Shown here piece after piece: positions 1-8,087 of a stretch of DNA of 20,958 nt. The position numbers were made by a program, and so were the translations under genes. The stretch spans positions 40,027 to 60,984 of the forward strand of contig HF985563.1 of NCBI GenBank assembly GCA_000431215.1, read 5' to 3'. Below the pieces are notes generated by a model. The model saw nothing but the letters and a program-made list of their open reading frames with translations, ran no database searches and was not told the DNA's origin. The stretch is from Prevotella sp. CAG:1031 (lineage in GTDB: Bacteria; Bacteroidota; Bacteroidia; Bacteroidales; Muribaculaceae). Position 1 is the first letter of the stretch, and the number at the start of each line of letters is the position of its first letter.

Positions 1-689
1 GTGTAGGGAAGAAGCTTCCCGTCCAGATCGTGCATGAGTTCCATTTTATTGCCTGTAAACCGTCCGGTGAAGATAGATACGGTTTTAGGATGTCCATTGA
101 AGCAATGAAACTTATAATCTCGAAGTTCACCTGATTCGTCTTCGAGATATTTCTCGCAAATAATGCGTGGCTTCATCGCGCCGTAATGCCACTCGCGGCC
201 CATCCAGTCAATTCGTTGTTTAAGCCATTGTCGCATTATCATGCGAGTCGCGTTCCAATTTATCTGACTCTTGTCCTTGACAATAAGATTCCAGGCTGTC
301 CCGCTTGCATGTGAGGCCTTAAGCACAAACCGTTTTGGTAGTTCATTTGCGCAAAAATCATTGGCATCTTCCCAGACTCCAAGCAAATCATTTAAGAGTT
401 TACCATATCCTTTTTCTATAAGATATTGCCGGACAGCATACTTGTCAGCGACAATAGGCATAAGATCATTACGATAATATAGTTTGAGCCAATTGAGCTT
501 CTCGTAATAACTTATGGGGTCGTCAAGATCTGGTTTACGGCCGAACGTCTGTTCAAAAGCGATTTCAATCCATTTCCTGTCAGGAATGGATTCGGCTTTA
601 GACGCCCTGCGGGCAAGATGCTTGAACCACAATAATTTCAAATATGGATTGTCGTTCTTTAATTTGACAAGTTTCTTTCGAAGTGTCAT
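1..689 (-). CDS. TupA-like ATP-grasp protein, polysaccharide biosynthesis (partial, runs off the left edge)
   Basis: The reading frame begins at an ATG (complement of 687-689) and stays open for 229 codons to the window edge, so the C-terminus is missing. Family-typical blocks are visible: a PISYYEKLNWLK block at residues 58-69, VADKYAVRQYL at 80-90, FVLKASHASG at 121-130, a Glu-containing KPRIICEKYLED at 173-184 and DYKFHCFNGHPK at 191-202. These match the TupA-like ATP-grasp family (PF14305), found in exopolysaccharide and teichuronopeptide loci and often annotated as glycosyltransferase. The ATP-grasp fold suggests ATP-dependent ligation, for instance of an amino acid to a uronic-acid carboxyl, but no substrate can be read from sequence. 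It follows the arginase-like gene by 19 nt, as the last visible gene of the leftward operon. Family assignment is confident; function is inferred. Confidence 0.85.
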   Translation of the reverse strand, partial: MTLRKKLVKLKNDNPYLKLLWFKHLARRASKAESIPDRKWIEIAFEQTFGRKPDLDDPISYYEKLNWLKLYYRNDLMPIVADKYAVRQYLIEKGYGKLLNDLLGVWEDANDFCANELPKRFVLKASHASGTAWNLIVKDKSQINWNATRMIMRQWLKQRIDWMGREWHYGAMKPRIICEKYLEDESGELRDYKFHCFNGHPKTVSIFTGRFTGNKMELMHDLDGKLLPY

Positions 690-708
690 ATAGTCTTATT
701 TATTGCGT

Positions 709-1560
709 TTATGAGTGATTATTCAGCAAGGAATGATGATTACAGACTCTATCGATTATTTTTTTATAAAGTTTATAAGTTTTGTCTTGAATATCCAGTA
801 TTGGGTTGTATTCAACAAAATCGATGCTTCGGACAAGCCCAGTATTTAGAGCTATTTCAATTATACTAAGCGCTACCTCAGGGGATATACCGTTGGCCTC
901 AGGTACGCCGGTCCCGGGCGCATATTGGGGATCGATAATATCTATATCGAAGCTTAGATGTATTCTATTTAGATTGTTATTCCTGATAAACTTATTGAAC
1001 TCTGATTCAAGGTCCTCAATTTGATTTATTTTAATGGATTCAGTCCTAACACATTTAATATGGCGCCGGTTGATTAGATCTCTTTCGCCGGAATCAATGC
1101 TGCGTTGACCGATTAGCAATAAATTATTTGGAGAGAGGTTGCAAGTCATGATGCCGGTCATTAATTTCTCTTCGCCTAAACAGATTGCTAATGGCATACC
1201 GTGAATATTACCGGTTGGGGATGTTTTGAATGTATTCATGTCTGCATGGGCATCAATATAAATAATACCGGTGTCGACATGATTCTCGTAAGTTGCTCCG
1301 GCAATACTTCCAATTGCTATGGAATGGTCGCCCCCTAAGATCACTGTGAAATATCCTTCTGCTAAGCTTTTATTGACTTGATCCCTTAATTGGATGTAAA
1401 AATTCTGTAGAGCATCAATGTTTGAGGCTTGGCTCTCTATCTCAGGGCCTTCCACTATTCTATTCTTGCAGTCCAAATATTTTTTCAGACGTTTTGCCCC
1501 ATTTTCCGCACCTGGTATTCGGCCAGAATTACCATGAAAAGCTCCAATTGTCTTAATCAT
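709..1560 (-). CDS. Arginase/agmatinase-family ureohydrolase
   Basis: This 283-residue protein has the length of a complete bacterial arginase. All manganese-ligand motifs are present: GGDHS (His79), DAHADMN (Asp103, His105, Asp107) and SFDID (Asp205, Asp207). The residues NIHG (His120) and DFVEYNP (Glu250) match the arginase substrate-site His and Glu. The NIHG and VEYNP signatures favour true arginase (L-arginine to L-ornithine plus urea) over agmatinase. Formimidoylglutamase or guanidinobutyrase activity cannot be excluded. It lies inside the AT-rich glycan cassette, between the pyruvyl transferase and the ATP-grasp gene, with no other arginine-catabolism gene nearby. That placement suggests a role in making or trimming a polysaccharide substituent rather than in nitrogen metabolism. 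The family call is secure; the substrate is not. Confidence 0.9.
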   Translation of the reverse strand: MIKTIGAFHGNSGRIPGAENGAKRLKKYLDCKNRIVEGPEIESQASNIDALQNFYIQLRDQVNKSLAEGYFTVILGGDHSIAIGSIAGATYENHVDTGIIYIDAHADMNTFKTSPTGNIHGMPLAICLGEEKLMTGIMTCNLSPNNLLLIGQRSIDSGERDLINRRHIKCVRTESIKINQIEDLESEFNKFIRNNNLNRIHLSFDIDIIDPQYAPGTGVPEANGISPEVALSIIEIALNTGLVRSIDFVEYNPILDIQDKTYKLYKKIIDRVCNHHSLLNNHS

Positions 1561-1651
1561 AATTCAAATCCACTCTCAGTACTCCTGTTATATACGGACA
1601 TATTTCAATTTGTATAAATCTGTTGCCATTCTCACGATGTTCTTTTGTAAA

Positions 1652-2677
1652 TCAGACAATAATTCTGTCTAATATATGATTGAGCCTTTCGTGAAGTGAT
1701 GGTGATAATGAATGCGGCGTCTTTAGGATGTCTTTCTCTGTCAGTTTCGGATTAGCCGTCGAAATCATCTGGATATATCCACAATTGCAAATCCATTGAT
1801 AACAACCCTCAACTTTAAAATTTGAATTCGGAAGAACGATTGCCGGAGTTTCTGTTATGAATGCGAATATCATTCCATGTAGTCGGTCAGTGATCACGAA
1901 CTTGCTTTTTCGGAATTGAGCCCATATTTTTCTCAGTTCCTCATATTTTTGAGATTCAGGATAGCGATCTCCACCTATATGTGTGTCGTAGAATACATGT
2001 TTAAGCTGACGATTCGTACATTCGTCAAGAATACTTTCAACGATTTTCGTATTATCTGCTTTTTCTTTGTCATTTCGCAGACAGATTGTCACTATATCTT
2101 CACGCTGCACATCGTTCTTTTCATCAAGGCCCATTACAATATCGGGAACAAGTCTGACATCTACTGTTGGATACAGGCATTTCATGGTCTCGTAAGACAC
2201 CTGTTCCCGAGCGGTCATAGTGAGCCGGGGGTGTGAAGAGTAAATCTTTTGTGACAACCTCTTGAGCCAATTTGCATCGGTGCTGTTACTATAGTCTATA
2301 GTTTGAGGGAAAAGAATGATGCGGTTATTTTTAAAAGCCCTGACTACCATGAGTCGTAGAAGTTCGATGTCACCGTACATATCACCCATATTACCACCTC
2401 CTATCACAGTAATAATATCTTCGGATTGTATTTGGTGTTTAATTGAACGTATTGCCGTAAGAGTTTTCGCTGCCGGAATCTCAATTATGTCATAATCAGG
2501 AAAATGATCCTGAAGATATTTTTTTTGTGCATAAGTGATAGCTACATCTCCAAGATTCCCATAGTCCGCGGCCAGAAAAATAAGACATCGTGGTTTGTTC
2601 TTCGGTAATTTAAAATTCGCTCCTTTAAGACGAGCGTAGATATTGAATTTTAAATTTAATTTCCTGAAATGATTCAT
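1652..2677 (-). CDS. Polysaccharide pyruvyl transferase family protein
   Basis: This 341-residue protein matches the polysaccharide pyruvyl transferase family (PF04230; CsaB, EpsO and WcaK relatives). An N-terminal NLGDVAI block (residues 41-47) is followed by GGGNMGD at 93-99. The C-terminal half carries VITDRLHGMIFAF (261-273) and VLPNSNFKVEG (281-291), the classic family signature around the catalytic DRLHG. Members transfer pyruvate from phosphoenolpyruvate to a sugar as a ketal, adding negative charge to cell-surface glycans. There is no signal peptide or membrane helix, so a cytoplasmic enzyme is expected. It sits 38 nt downstream of a GT2 gene in the operon. The acceptor sugar is unknown. 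Confidence 0.88.
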   Translation of the reverse strand: MNHFRKLNLKFNIYARLKGANFKLPKNKPRCLIFLAADYGNLGDVAITYAQKKYLQDHFPDYDIIEIPAAKTLTAIRSIKHQIQSEDIITVIGGGNMGDMYGDIELLRLMVVRAFKNNRIILFPQTIDYSNSTDANWLKRLSQKIYSSHPRLTMTAREQVSYETMKCLYPTVDVRLVPDIVMGLDEKNDVQREDIVTICLRNDKEKADNTKIVESILDECTNRQLKHVFYDTHIGGDRYPESQKYEELRKIWAQFRKSKFVITDRLHGMIFAFITETPAIVLPNSNFKVEGCYQWICNCGYIQMISTANPKLTEKDILKTPHSLSPSLHERLNHILDRIIV

Positions 2678-2715
2678 TGAATCTGAGTCGATATCAATTA
2701 CTGCAATTCTATGGT

Positions 2716-3753
2716 TTATATGATTTTGTGACTCGCCCTCTTAATATAGTTCATTGCTATATATGGCAAACAATGAAATATCATATAAAATGCGAATTTA
2801 TTATGTTCCCCTTTAAGAAGACTCTTATCTCTTTTAGTTAGAGTTGTTTTATCAATGGATTTATTTATAGATTCGATTAAATCAAGATCATAATCTTTTA
2901 TTGTTGAATCGCAAAAGCTGAGAAAACCCCTTAACCCTCGTGAACGAGCATATTTGACGACGAAAATATCTTTAAGATCAAGAATATGTCGAGAATTAAT
3001 TGCAGGACTAATAATACTCGGAAAAAGGCTCATAATTCTATTTCGGATAAATATTGCTATTTTGAGCCCATTGGGGTTAAAACGCGTTGAAAGACGATCT
3101 TCTTCATATTGCACATAATTCGAAGTCGGTAAATTGTGAATTCTTATGAAGCGGCAACGATTATAATATTCAATATTAAATAACCAGTCCTCGCCGTAAG
3201 AAATTGATTCATCTAACTTTAAGTTGTATTTCTGAATTATATTTGCTATATAAAGTTTATTATTGACCCCAGAGATTAATCTTTCGTCTCCACTATGGAG
3301 AATTAGTCTCTCAACGAGTTCTTGTCCCGAGAATTTACCTTCTGTTCCCTCGACAATTTTTATAACTTTGTGACTTTTTTGACTATATAGTGAATATCCA
3401 TTGATTGCACAATCTGTGTCTTCCTCATTTTCCAATAACTCAATCAAACTTGATATATGATTCGGATTCATAAAATCATCAGAATCAAAAAACATCAAAT
3501 ATTTGCCTTTCGCCAAACTAAGACCTAAATTGCGAGTTGCAGAGACTCCGGAATTTTCCTTCCTTATAAATTGAATGCGGGGATCTTTCCTAGAGTACTC
3601 TTCTATAATACATGATGTTGAATCGGTGGAGCCGTCATCAATCACTATAGCTTCAAAATTCTTATAGTTCTGAGATGTTAACGATTCAAGACATCTACTA
3701 ATGTACTTTTCGACATTATAAGCTGGAATTATTACGCTAACTGTATCCAACAT
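2716..3753 (-). CDS. Family 2 glycosyltransferase
   Basis: This 345-residue GT2 protein opens with VSVIIPAYNVEKYISRCLES (5-24). DDGSTDST lies at 39-46, and the metal/nucleotide-binding DSDD at 90-93 is the GT-A DxD equivalent. The acceptor-side motif GEDW at 187-190 is the usual ED pair of this family. The C-terminal ~140 residues are variable and basic, with no obvious membrane anchor, which fits a cytoplasmic enzyme acting on undecaprenyl-linked sugar at the inner leaflet. Donor and linkage cannot be predicted. It lies between the pyruvyl transferase and a second GT2 gene, with short intergenic gaps of 27-38 nt. Confidence 0.9.
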   Translation of the reverse strand: MLDTVSVIIPAYNVEKYISRCLESLTSQNYKNFEAIVIDDGSTDSTSCIIEEYSRKDPRIQFIRKENSGVSATRNLGLSLAKGKYLMFFDSDDFMNPNHISSLIELLENEEDTDCAINGYSLYSQKSHKVIKIVEGTEGKFSGQELVERLILHSGDERLISGVNNKLYIANIIQKYNLKLDESISYGEDWLFNIEYYNRCRFIRIHNLPTSNYVQYEEDRLSTRFNPNGLKIAIFIRNRIMSLFPSIISPAINSRHILDLKDIFVVKYARSRGLRGFLSFCDSTIKDYDLDLIESINKSIDKTTLTKRDKSLLKGEHNKFAFYMIFHCLPYIAMNYIKRASHKII

Positions 3754-3780
3754 AGTGATCTTTATAATATGAATTAAAGC

Positions 3781-4839
3781 TTAATGCGGAAATAAGCGTG
3801 ATATTTTTATATTCATGGCATGAATATGAAGTTTAAAATTTCGCCTTAACATAATGATTCTTGGTACTTTGAAATGAAAATTATAATTAGCTTTTCGAAG
3901 TTCCTGATATATTTTATAATGAATGCCTTTATGAATATTATATTCTCCGATTGCTTGATATAGATCTTTAGCTTTTGCTTGAAGACCAGTATCAAAATTA
4001 CGTAAATGCGCCATATTCTGTTCGGATCGATGGCTCATTAATCGATTGTAGATGCATGTAATGACTGCAACACAATTCCTTAGAAGTGTTCCTGATATTG
4101 TAGGCTTTCCGCTAAATTTCACATAGTAATCTGCCATGCAATCGGCTACTGCTATAAGATGCGGAATACGTTGGCTAAGTAGTGTCGGCGACATTGTCTG
4201 CCCTTCTCGTCCAAGAAGATATTGATATAGAATCATGTCTATGAAGATCCCGGTATGACAAAATACTATCGGGATAAATGCCCATATATTGTCTGTATAA
4301 CTCACTCCTTCTGGCTGAACATATTTGAATCTCTCAAACACTTTGTGATTGTAGGTAATCCAATGCATAAGCGTGTTGTTTGGCATATAATCATTAACAT
4401 TCTCATACACCGTATTGTATTTTACGCTTTTGAATTTACCTGAGATGTATATAGTGTTCCCTTGTTCATCGACTTCTCGGCAACGTGTTAAAATAACGTC
4501 TACGTCGATATTAGAGAGTTTTCTTACAAAAGATGAGAAGGCTTGTTTGTCAAAATAGTCATCTGCATCAAGCACTTTTATATATCGCCCTTTTACGGTT
4601 GGTAATGCTGCATTAATGCAAGACCCATAGTTTCCATTTGCCTTATTTATAATGCGAATGCTATTCGGGTATCTTTTTACATAATCACATGCTATTTCCA
4701 AAGAACGGTCTTTCGAGCCATCATTAACGACAATTACCTCGATAGCATCTATCTCGGGAATCAGAAGAGAATCAAGGCATTTGCCAAGATACTTTTCCAT
4801 ATTATATGTCGGAATAATTATGCTAATCTGTTTCTCCAT
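3781..4839 (-). CDS. Family 2 glycosyltransferase
   Basis: This 352-residue GT2 enzyme has ISIIIPTYNMEKYLGKCLDS at 5-24, VVNDGSKDRS at 37-46 and the DxD-type DADD at 91-94. A YTDNIW segment replaces the more usual GEDW acceptor motif. It is distinct in sequence from the neighbouring GT2 gene, so the two probably form different linkages. Its start overlaps the 3' end of the glf gene by 22 nt, which supports translational coupling within the operon. Because glf is directly upstream, a galactofuranosyl donor is plausible, but this is inference from position only. Confidence 0.9.
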   Translation of the reverse strand: MEKQISIIIPTYNMEKYLGKCLDSLLIPEIDAIEVIVVNDGSKDRSLEIACDYVKRYPNSIRIINKANGNYGSCINAALPTVKGRYIKVLDADDYFDKQAFSSFVRKLSNIDVDVILTRCREVDEQGNTIYISGKFKSVKYNTVYENVNDYMPNNTLMHWITYNHKVFERFKYVQPEGVSYTDNIWAFIPIVFCHTGIFIDMILYQYLLGREGQTMSPTLLSQRIPHLIAVADCMADYYVKFSGKPTISGTLLRNCVAVITCIYNRLMSHRSEQNMAHLRNFDTGLQAKAKDLYQAIGEYNIHKGIHYKIYQELRKANYNFHFKVPRIIMLRRNFKLHIHAMNIKISRLFPH

Positions 4840-5960
4840 GCCTTAAATGCGTTTTCAATAACGGGGGCCATATCGTAATACCGATAGTCTGCGAGACGTC
4901 CTCCAAAAATTACGTTGATCTCTGCATTAGCTAATTCGCGGTATTGCTCTGCAAGGCGATTATTGCGGTCGTTGTTTACCGGATAATATGGCTCCATCCC
5001 GGATTTGAATTCAGTAGAATATTCGCGGGAAATCACCGTTTTCGGATTCTCATAGACGGCATCATTGAATTTCTCGAAATGTTTGTGCTCGATTATGCGT
5101 GTGAAAGGATTGTGGGCATCTGTGTAATTTACAACTGCGTTCCCCTGATAGTTTGGTATGTCATGAACTTCAGTCTCAAATCTTACTGTACGCCAGTCGA
5201 GTCGCCCGAGTTTGAAATTAAAGTATTCGTCAATTGCTCCGGTGTATACGAGTGTGTCTGCCACGCTTCGCCAGGTCTGCTTCAAACTATTGTCAAATGT
5301 CATGTTTGTTTTTACATCACTATTTTCGAGCAGTCGGTCAATTAGGCGGTTATAACCTCCGACTGGAATACCTTGATAAAGGTCATTGAAGTAGTTATTG
5401 TCGAATGTCAGGCGGACTGGAAGCCTGCGGATTATAAAGGCCGGCAGCTCAGTGCATCGGCGCCCCCATTGTTTCTCGGTATAATGCTTGATTAATAATT
5501 CGTAGATGTCTTTTCCGATGAGGTAAAGTGCCTGCTCTTCGAGGTTACGAGGTTCCGTGACACCCTCTGCTTTCATTTGTTCTATGGCATTGCGTCTTTG
5601 CTCATTAAGTTTTGCTATTGCTTCCTTGGGATCTCGTACTCCCCACATCTGGTAAAATGTGTTCATATTGAATGGGAGATTGTAAAGTTTACCGTCGGGG
5701 GCGTATGCTACCGGTGAATTAGTGTAGCGGTTGAAAGGTACGAGCGAGGTGACAAAATCCCATATCTCATAATTGGATGTGTGGAATATATGTGCTCCGT
5801 ATTTGTGGACATTAATACCTTCGATATTCTCGCAAAAGAGATTGCCGCCCGTATGTGTTCGTCGGTCAATGACGAGGCATTTTTTTCCTGCACCTGAGGC
5901 CAAATATGCAAATGTAGCGCCGAAAAGGCCGGCTCCTACTATAAGGTAGTCATATTTCAT
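4818..5960 (-). CDS. glf: UDP-galactopyranose mutase
   Basis: This 380-residue flavoenzyme interconverts UDP-galactopyranose and UDP-galactofuranose. The N-terminal FAD dinucleotide-binding motif is YLIVGAGLFGATFA (5-18). The family block HKYGAHIFHTSN is at 52-63, and the acidic DRRTHTGGN segment at 32-40 follows the first Rossmann unit. The length equals that of bacterial Glf. Its ATG overlaps the stop of the upstream acyltransferase as ATGA (5957-5960), indicating tight coupling. Its presence predicts galactofuranose in the polymer. Confidence 0.96.
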   Translation of the reverse strand: MKYDYLIVGAGLFGATFAYLASGAGKKCLVIDRRTHTGGNLFCENIEGINVHKYGAHIFHTSNYEIWDFVTSLVPFNRYTNSPVAYAPDGKLYNLPFNMNTFYQMWGVRDPKEAIAKLNEQRRNAIEQMKAEGVTEPRNLEEQALYLIGKDIYELLIKHYTEKQWGRRCTELPAFIIRRLPVRLTFDNNYFNDLYQGIPVGGYNRLIDRLLENSDVKTNMTFDNSLKQTWRSVADTLVYTGAIDEYFNFKLGRLDWRTVRFETEVHDIPNYQGNAVVNYTDAHNPFTRIIEHKHFEKFNDAVYENPKTVISREYSTEFKSGMEPYYPVNNDRNNRLAEQYRELANAEINVIFGGRLADYRYYDMAPVIENAFKAWRNRLA

Positions 5961-7030
5961 ATGGATAATTTAATCTGGTTATTTTTTAGTGGTAGTTTTT
6001 CTACGAATTTGGCTACTACAACTCCAAATATTATACCAAATACTATTCTAATGATTGTGGCAAAGACAGTATGAATCGGATTCCCGAAGAAATCAATAAA
6101 ACCGATTGAGAAAATTGCCATAAGAAATAAGTAATTGAACGGGTCAGAATATAGATATATTTGAAAGTTATATTTAAGAAGTATATTATAGATTTTTGAA
6201 TTAATTAATTTTTCCGACTTAGATAATATAATGCACAATGCTGTTGTGTTATAGCATCCCAAAAGAGCAAGTATTATACAGAAATAATAGCTATTGCCCA
6301 ATGGCTCAAGAATGTATGCCCAGCATAGAAATGCGATAAACTGGATTAATATGCATGTCGCAAGAACCCACTGTTTAGGATTATGTTTTAAGAAATAATT
6401 GATAGAATAGAATCCGATTGCAAAATATAATAGGTGCTTTAATGCTTCAGGCAGGCCAAGTAATGCCTGTAATGGTATTTCGCTTTTATTACCTATGTAA
6501 CTAAGTATTATTAATAATGTCCAAAAGATATATTTATTCTTATTGTGTAATGTCCGTAATAATATAAACAACGGGAATATTAAAAATAAAGACAAAAGGA
6601 ACCAAGTATGAATTTGAATTGGGAAAATAAAATGATGGGCAAAGATATAAATAGGATTATTCCCAGTATCTTCATAATAACCAAGAAGTATTCTTATGGG
6701 GATGGAAAGACATAATGATGTCCAAAAGAAAGGTATCAATAGACGTTTTGTTTTATTTCGAATTAAGGTTCGAACCGGGAATGGTTTGCGTCCTGATGAT
6801 AGAGCGAAACAAGCGCCTGAAATCGCCATGAATAATGGCATATGAAATGAATATATAAAGGAAACTGCAATAATAAAGATTTTGTATGGGATACTGTATA
6901 ATTCCGTTGAATTTGGAAATTCATAACTTCCGAAATTTGTATGGCCTGATGTGTATAAAGCGTGTCCAAACACCACAAGAAGCATCGCAAATATGCGAAT
7001 GAAATCAATCCAAATGATTTTCGTCTTCAT
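5957..7030 (-). CDS. Acyltransferase 3 family membrane protein (sugar O-acyltransferase)
   Basis: This 357-residue polytopic protein starts with WIDFIRIFAMLLVVFGHAL (7-25), the family signature (PF01757; OafA and WcaH-neighbour types) with the catalytic-region His23 and Arg12. About ten hydrophobic segments follow. A conserved-type SFHMPLFMAISG block falls near residues 60-73, and basic cytoplasmic RNKTKRLLIPFFW follows it. Members O-acetylate, or occasionally succinylate, surface glycans at the membrane. The gene is very AT-rich, overlaps glf by 4 nt and is 3 nt from the upstream gene. A Wzy polymerase is less likely because of the clear acyltransferase N-terminus. Confidence 0.88.
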   Translation of the reverse strand: MKTKIIWIDFIRIFAMLLVVFGHALYTSGHTNFGSYEFPNSTELYSIPYKIFIIAVSFIYSFHMPLFMAISGACFALSSGRKPFPVRTLIRNKTKRLLIPFFWTSLCLSIPIRILLGYYEDTGNNPIYIFAHHFIFPIQIHTWFLLSLFLIFPLFILLRTLHNKNKYIFWTLLIILSYIGNKSEIPLQALLGLPEALKHLLYFAIGFYSINYFLKHNPKQWVLATCILIQFIAFLCWAYILEPLGNSYYFCIILALLGCYNTTALCIILSKSEKLINSKIYNILLKYNFQIYLYSDPFNYLFLMAIFSIGFIDFFGNPIHTVFATIIRIVFGIIFGVVVAKFVEKLPLKNNQIKLSI

Positions 7031-7033
7031 TAT

Positions 7034-8074
7034 TTATTTAATGTATTTTACAGTTTTCGGACTGCAATACTTATTATATATAGATTTTATGATCTGACTG
7101 AATTTATGTGTTGTATTTTGTAATAGCGTTGGACAAGAAGCCGACTTTTTGATGGGCTTTACATAGGGATGACATATTGGTTCTAATTTTTTAGCTTCCG
7201 TATCGATTGATTTGAGAATAGTCTGGACTTTGTCGTATATTGGTCTTAATTCTGAATTAATTGCTATATTAGATAAAATATCGCTATACCGTTTCAATAT
7301 ATTCCGGGAATCTAAACATGCTCGTTGAGTATAAAAAGCAAAATGTATCGATATGACATCTGCATTCCAACAATTGGCTTTGCCAATAATAGTAGGATAT
7401 TTTGATGACAAGAACTCTTCATCATCGCCAAGTATTTCTCCATGTATATTATTAAGGTCTTTTCCAAACCATAGCACTGCGTTTATGGAGAATCGGTTCA
7501 TCCCCATAGGTTGGGATCCGCAGTGCAAATCTGACCATTTGTTCGTGGATAGATAATTGTCAATAAACCATTCGTGAAGTTGGGCCGCAAACTCAGGAGA
7601 TTCCCATAAAATAGGATGATTTGCGCTTGAATTGTAATATTTGTCAAGCTCTATCTTACCTCGCATCTGAAGTAGATAGGTTGATAGTGAATTATTAATT
7701 ACGATTGGAGATACAAGAAAATATTCAGGATGATCAATTCTGAAATCAATCATTTTCTTTATACCACCCGGCTCGATCCACAATAGGTCATCATCAATCT
7801 TGAAATATATTGCATCTTCGTCAATGCAATTATGATAAAATGCATTGATTGATTTGATTCCATCTACTATCCTGTCCGGTTGCCAAACAAGATTCACTTT
7901 AGGAAACTCTTCGGCAAGTTTTTTAAAAAATGCAATATCTGCGCCATTATAGGTGTTAACCCAAATATCATATCTGTCAATAATATCGCAAGACAAGATA
8001 ATAGGAACAATGTGCTGCATATAGCGCCGCCGTCCGGCTGCGGTGTTAATTATAATTTTAAAGCCTTTATACAT
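7034..8074 (-). CDS. Putative GT-A-like glycosyltransferase of unrecognised family
   Basis: I do not recognise a named family with confidence. The 346-residue protein is soluble. It begins with strand-like FKIIINTAAGRRRYM, reaches an acidic FKIDDDLLWI at 91-100 that resembles a metal-binding DxD on a beta strand, and later has GEILGDDEEF, which looks like the acceptor-side acidic pair of GT-A enzymes. Between them are WSDLHCGSQPMGMNRF and ISIHFAFYTQRA. A conserved-looking DDD plus DDEE arrangement and its position between the flippase and acyltransferase support a glycosyltransferase role. The last ~60 residues are basic and may be a membrane-associating tail. Confidence 0.6.
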   Translation of the reverse strand: MYKGFKIIINTAAGRRRYMQHIVPIILSCDIIDRYDIWVNTYNGADIAFFKKLAEEFPKVNLVWQPDRIVDGIKSINAFYHNCIDEDAIYFKIDDDLLWIEPGGIKKMIDFRIDHPEYFLVSPIVINNSLSTYLLQMRGKIELDKYYNSSANHPILWESPEFAAQLHEWFIDNYLSTNKWSDLHCGSQPMGMNRFSINAVLWFGKDLNNIHGEILGDDEEFLSSKYPTIIGKANCWNADVISIHFAFYTQRACLDSRNILKRYSDILSNIAINSELRPIYDKVQTILKSIDTEAKKLEPICHPYVKPIKKSASCPTLLQNTTHKFSQIIKSIYNKYCSPKTVKYIK

Positions 8075-8087
8075 AGCGATTTGATTG

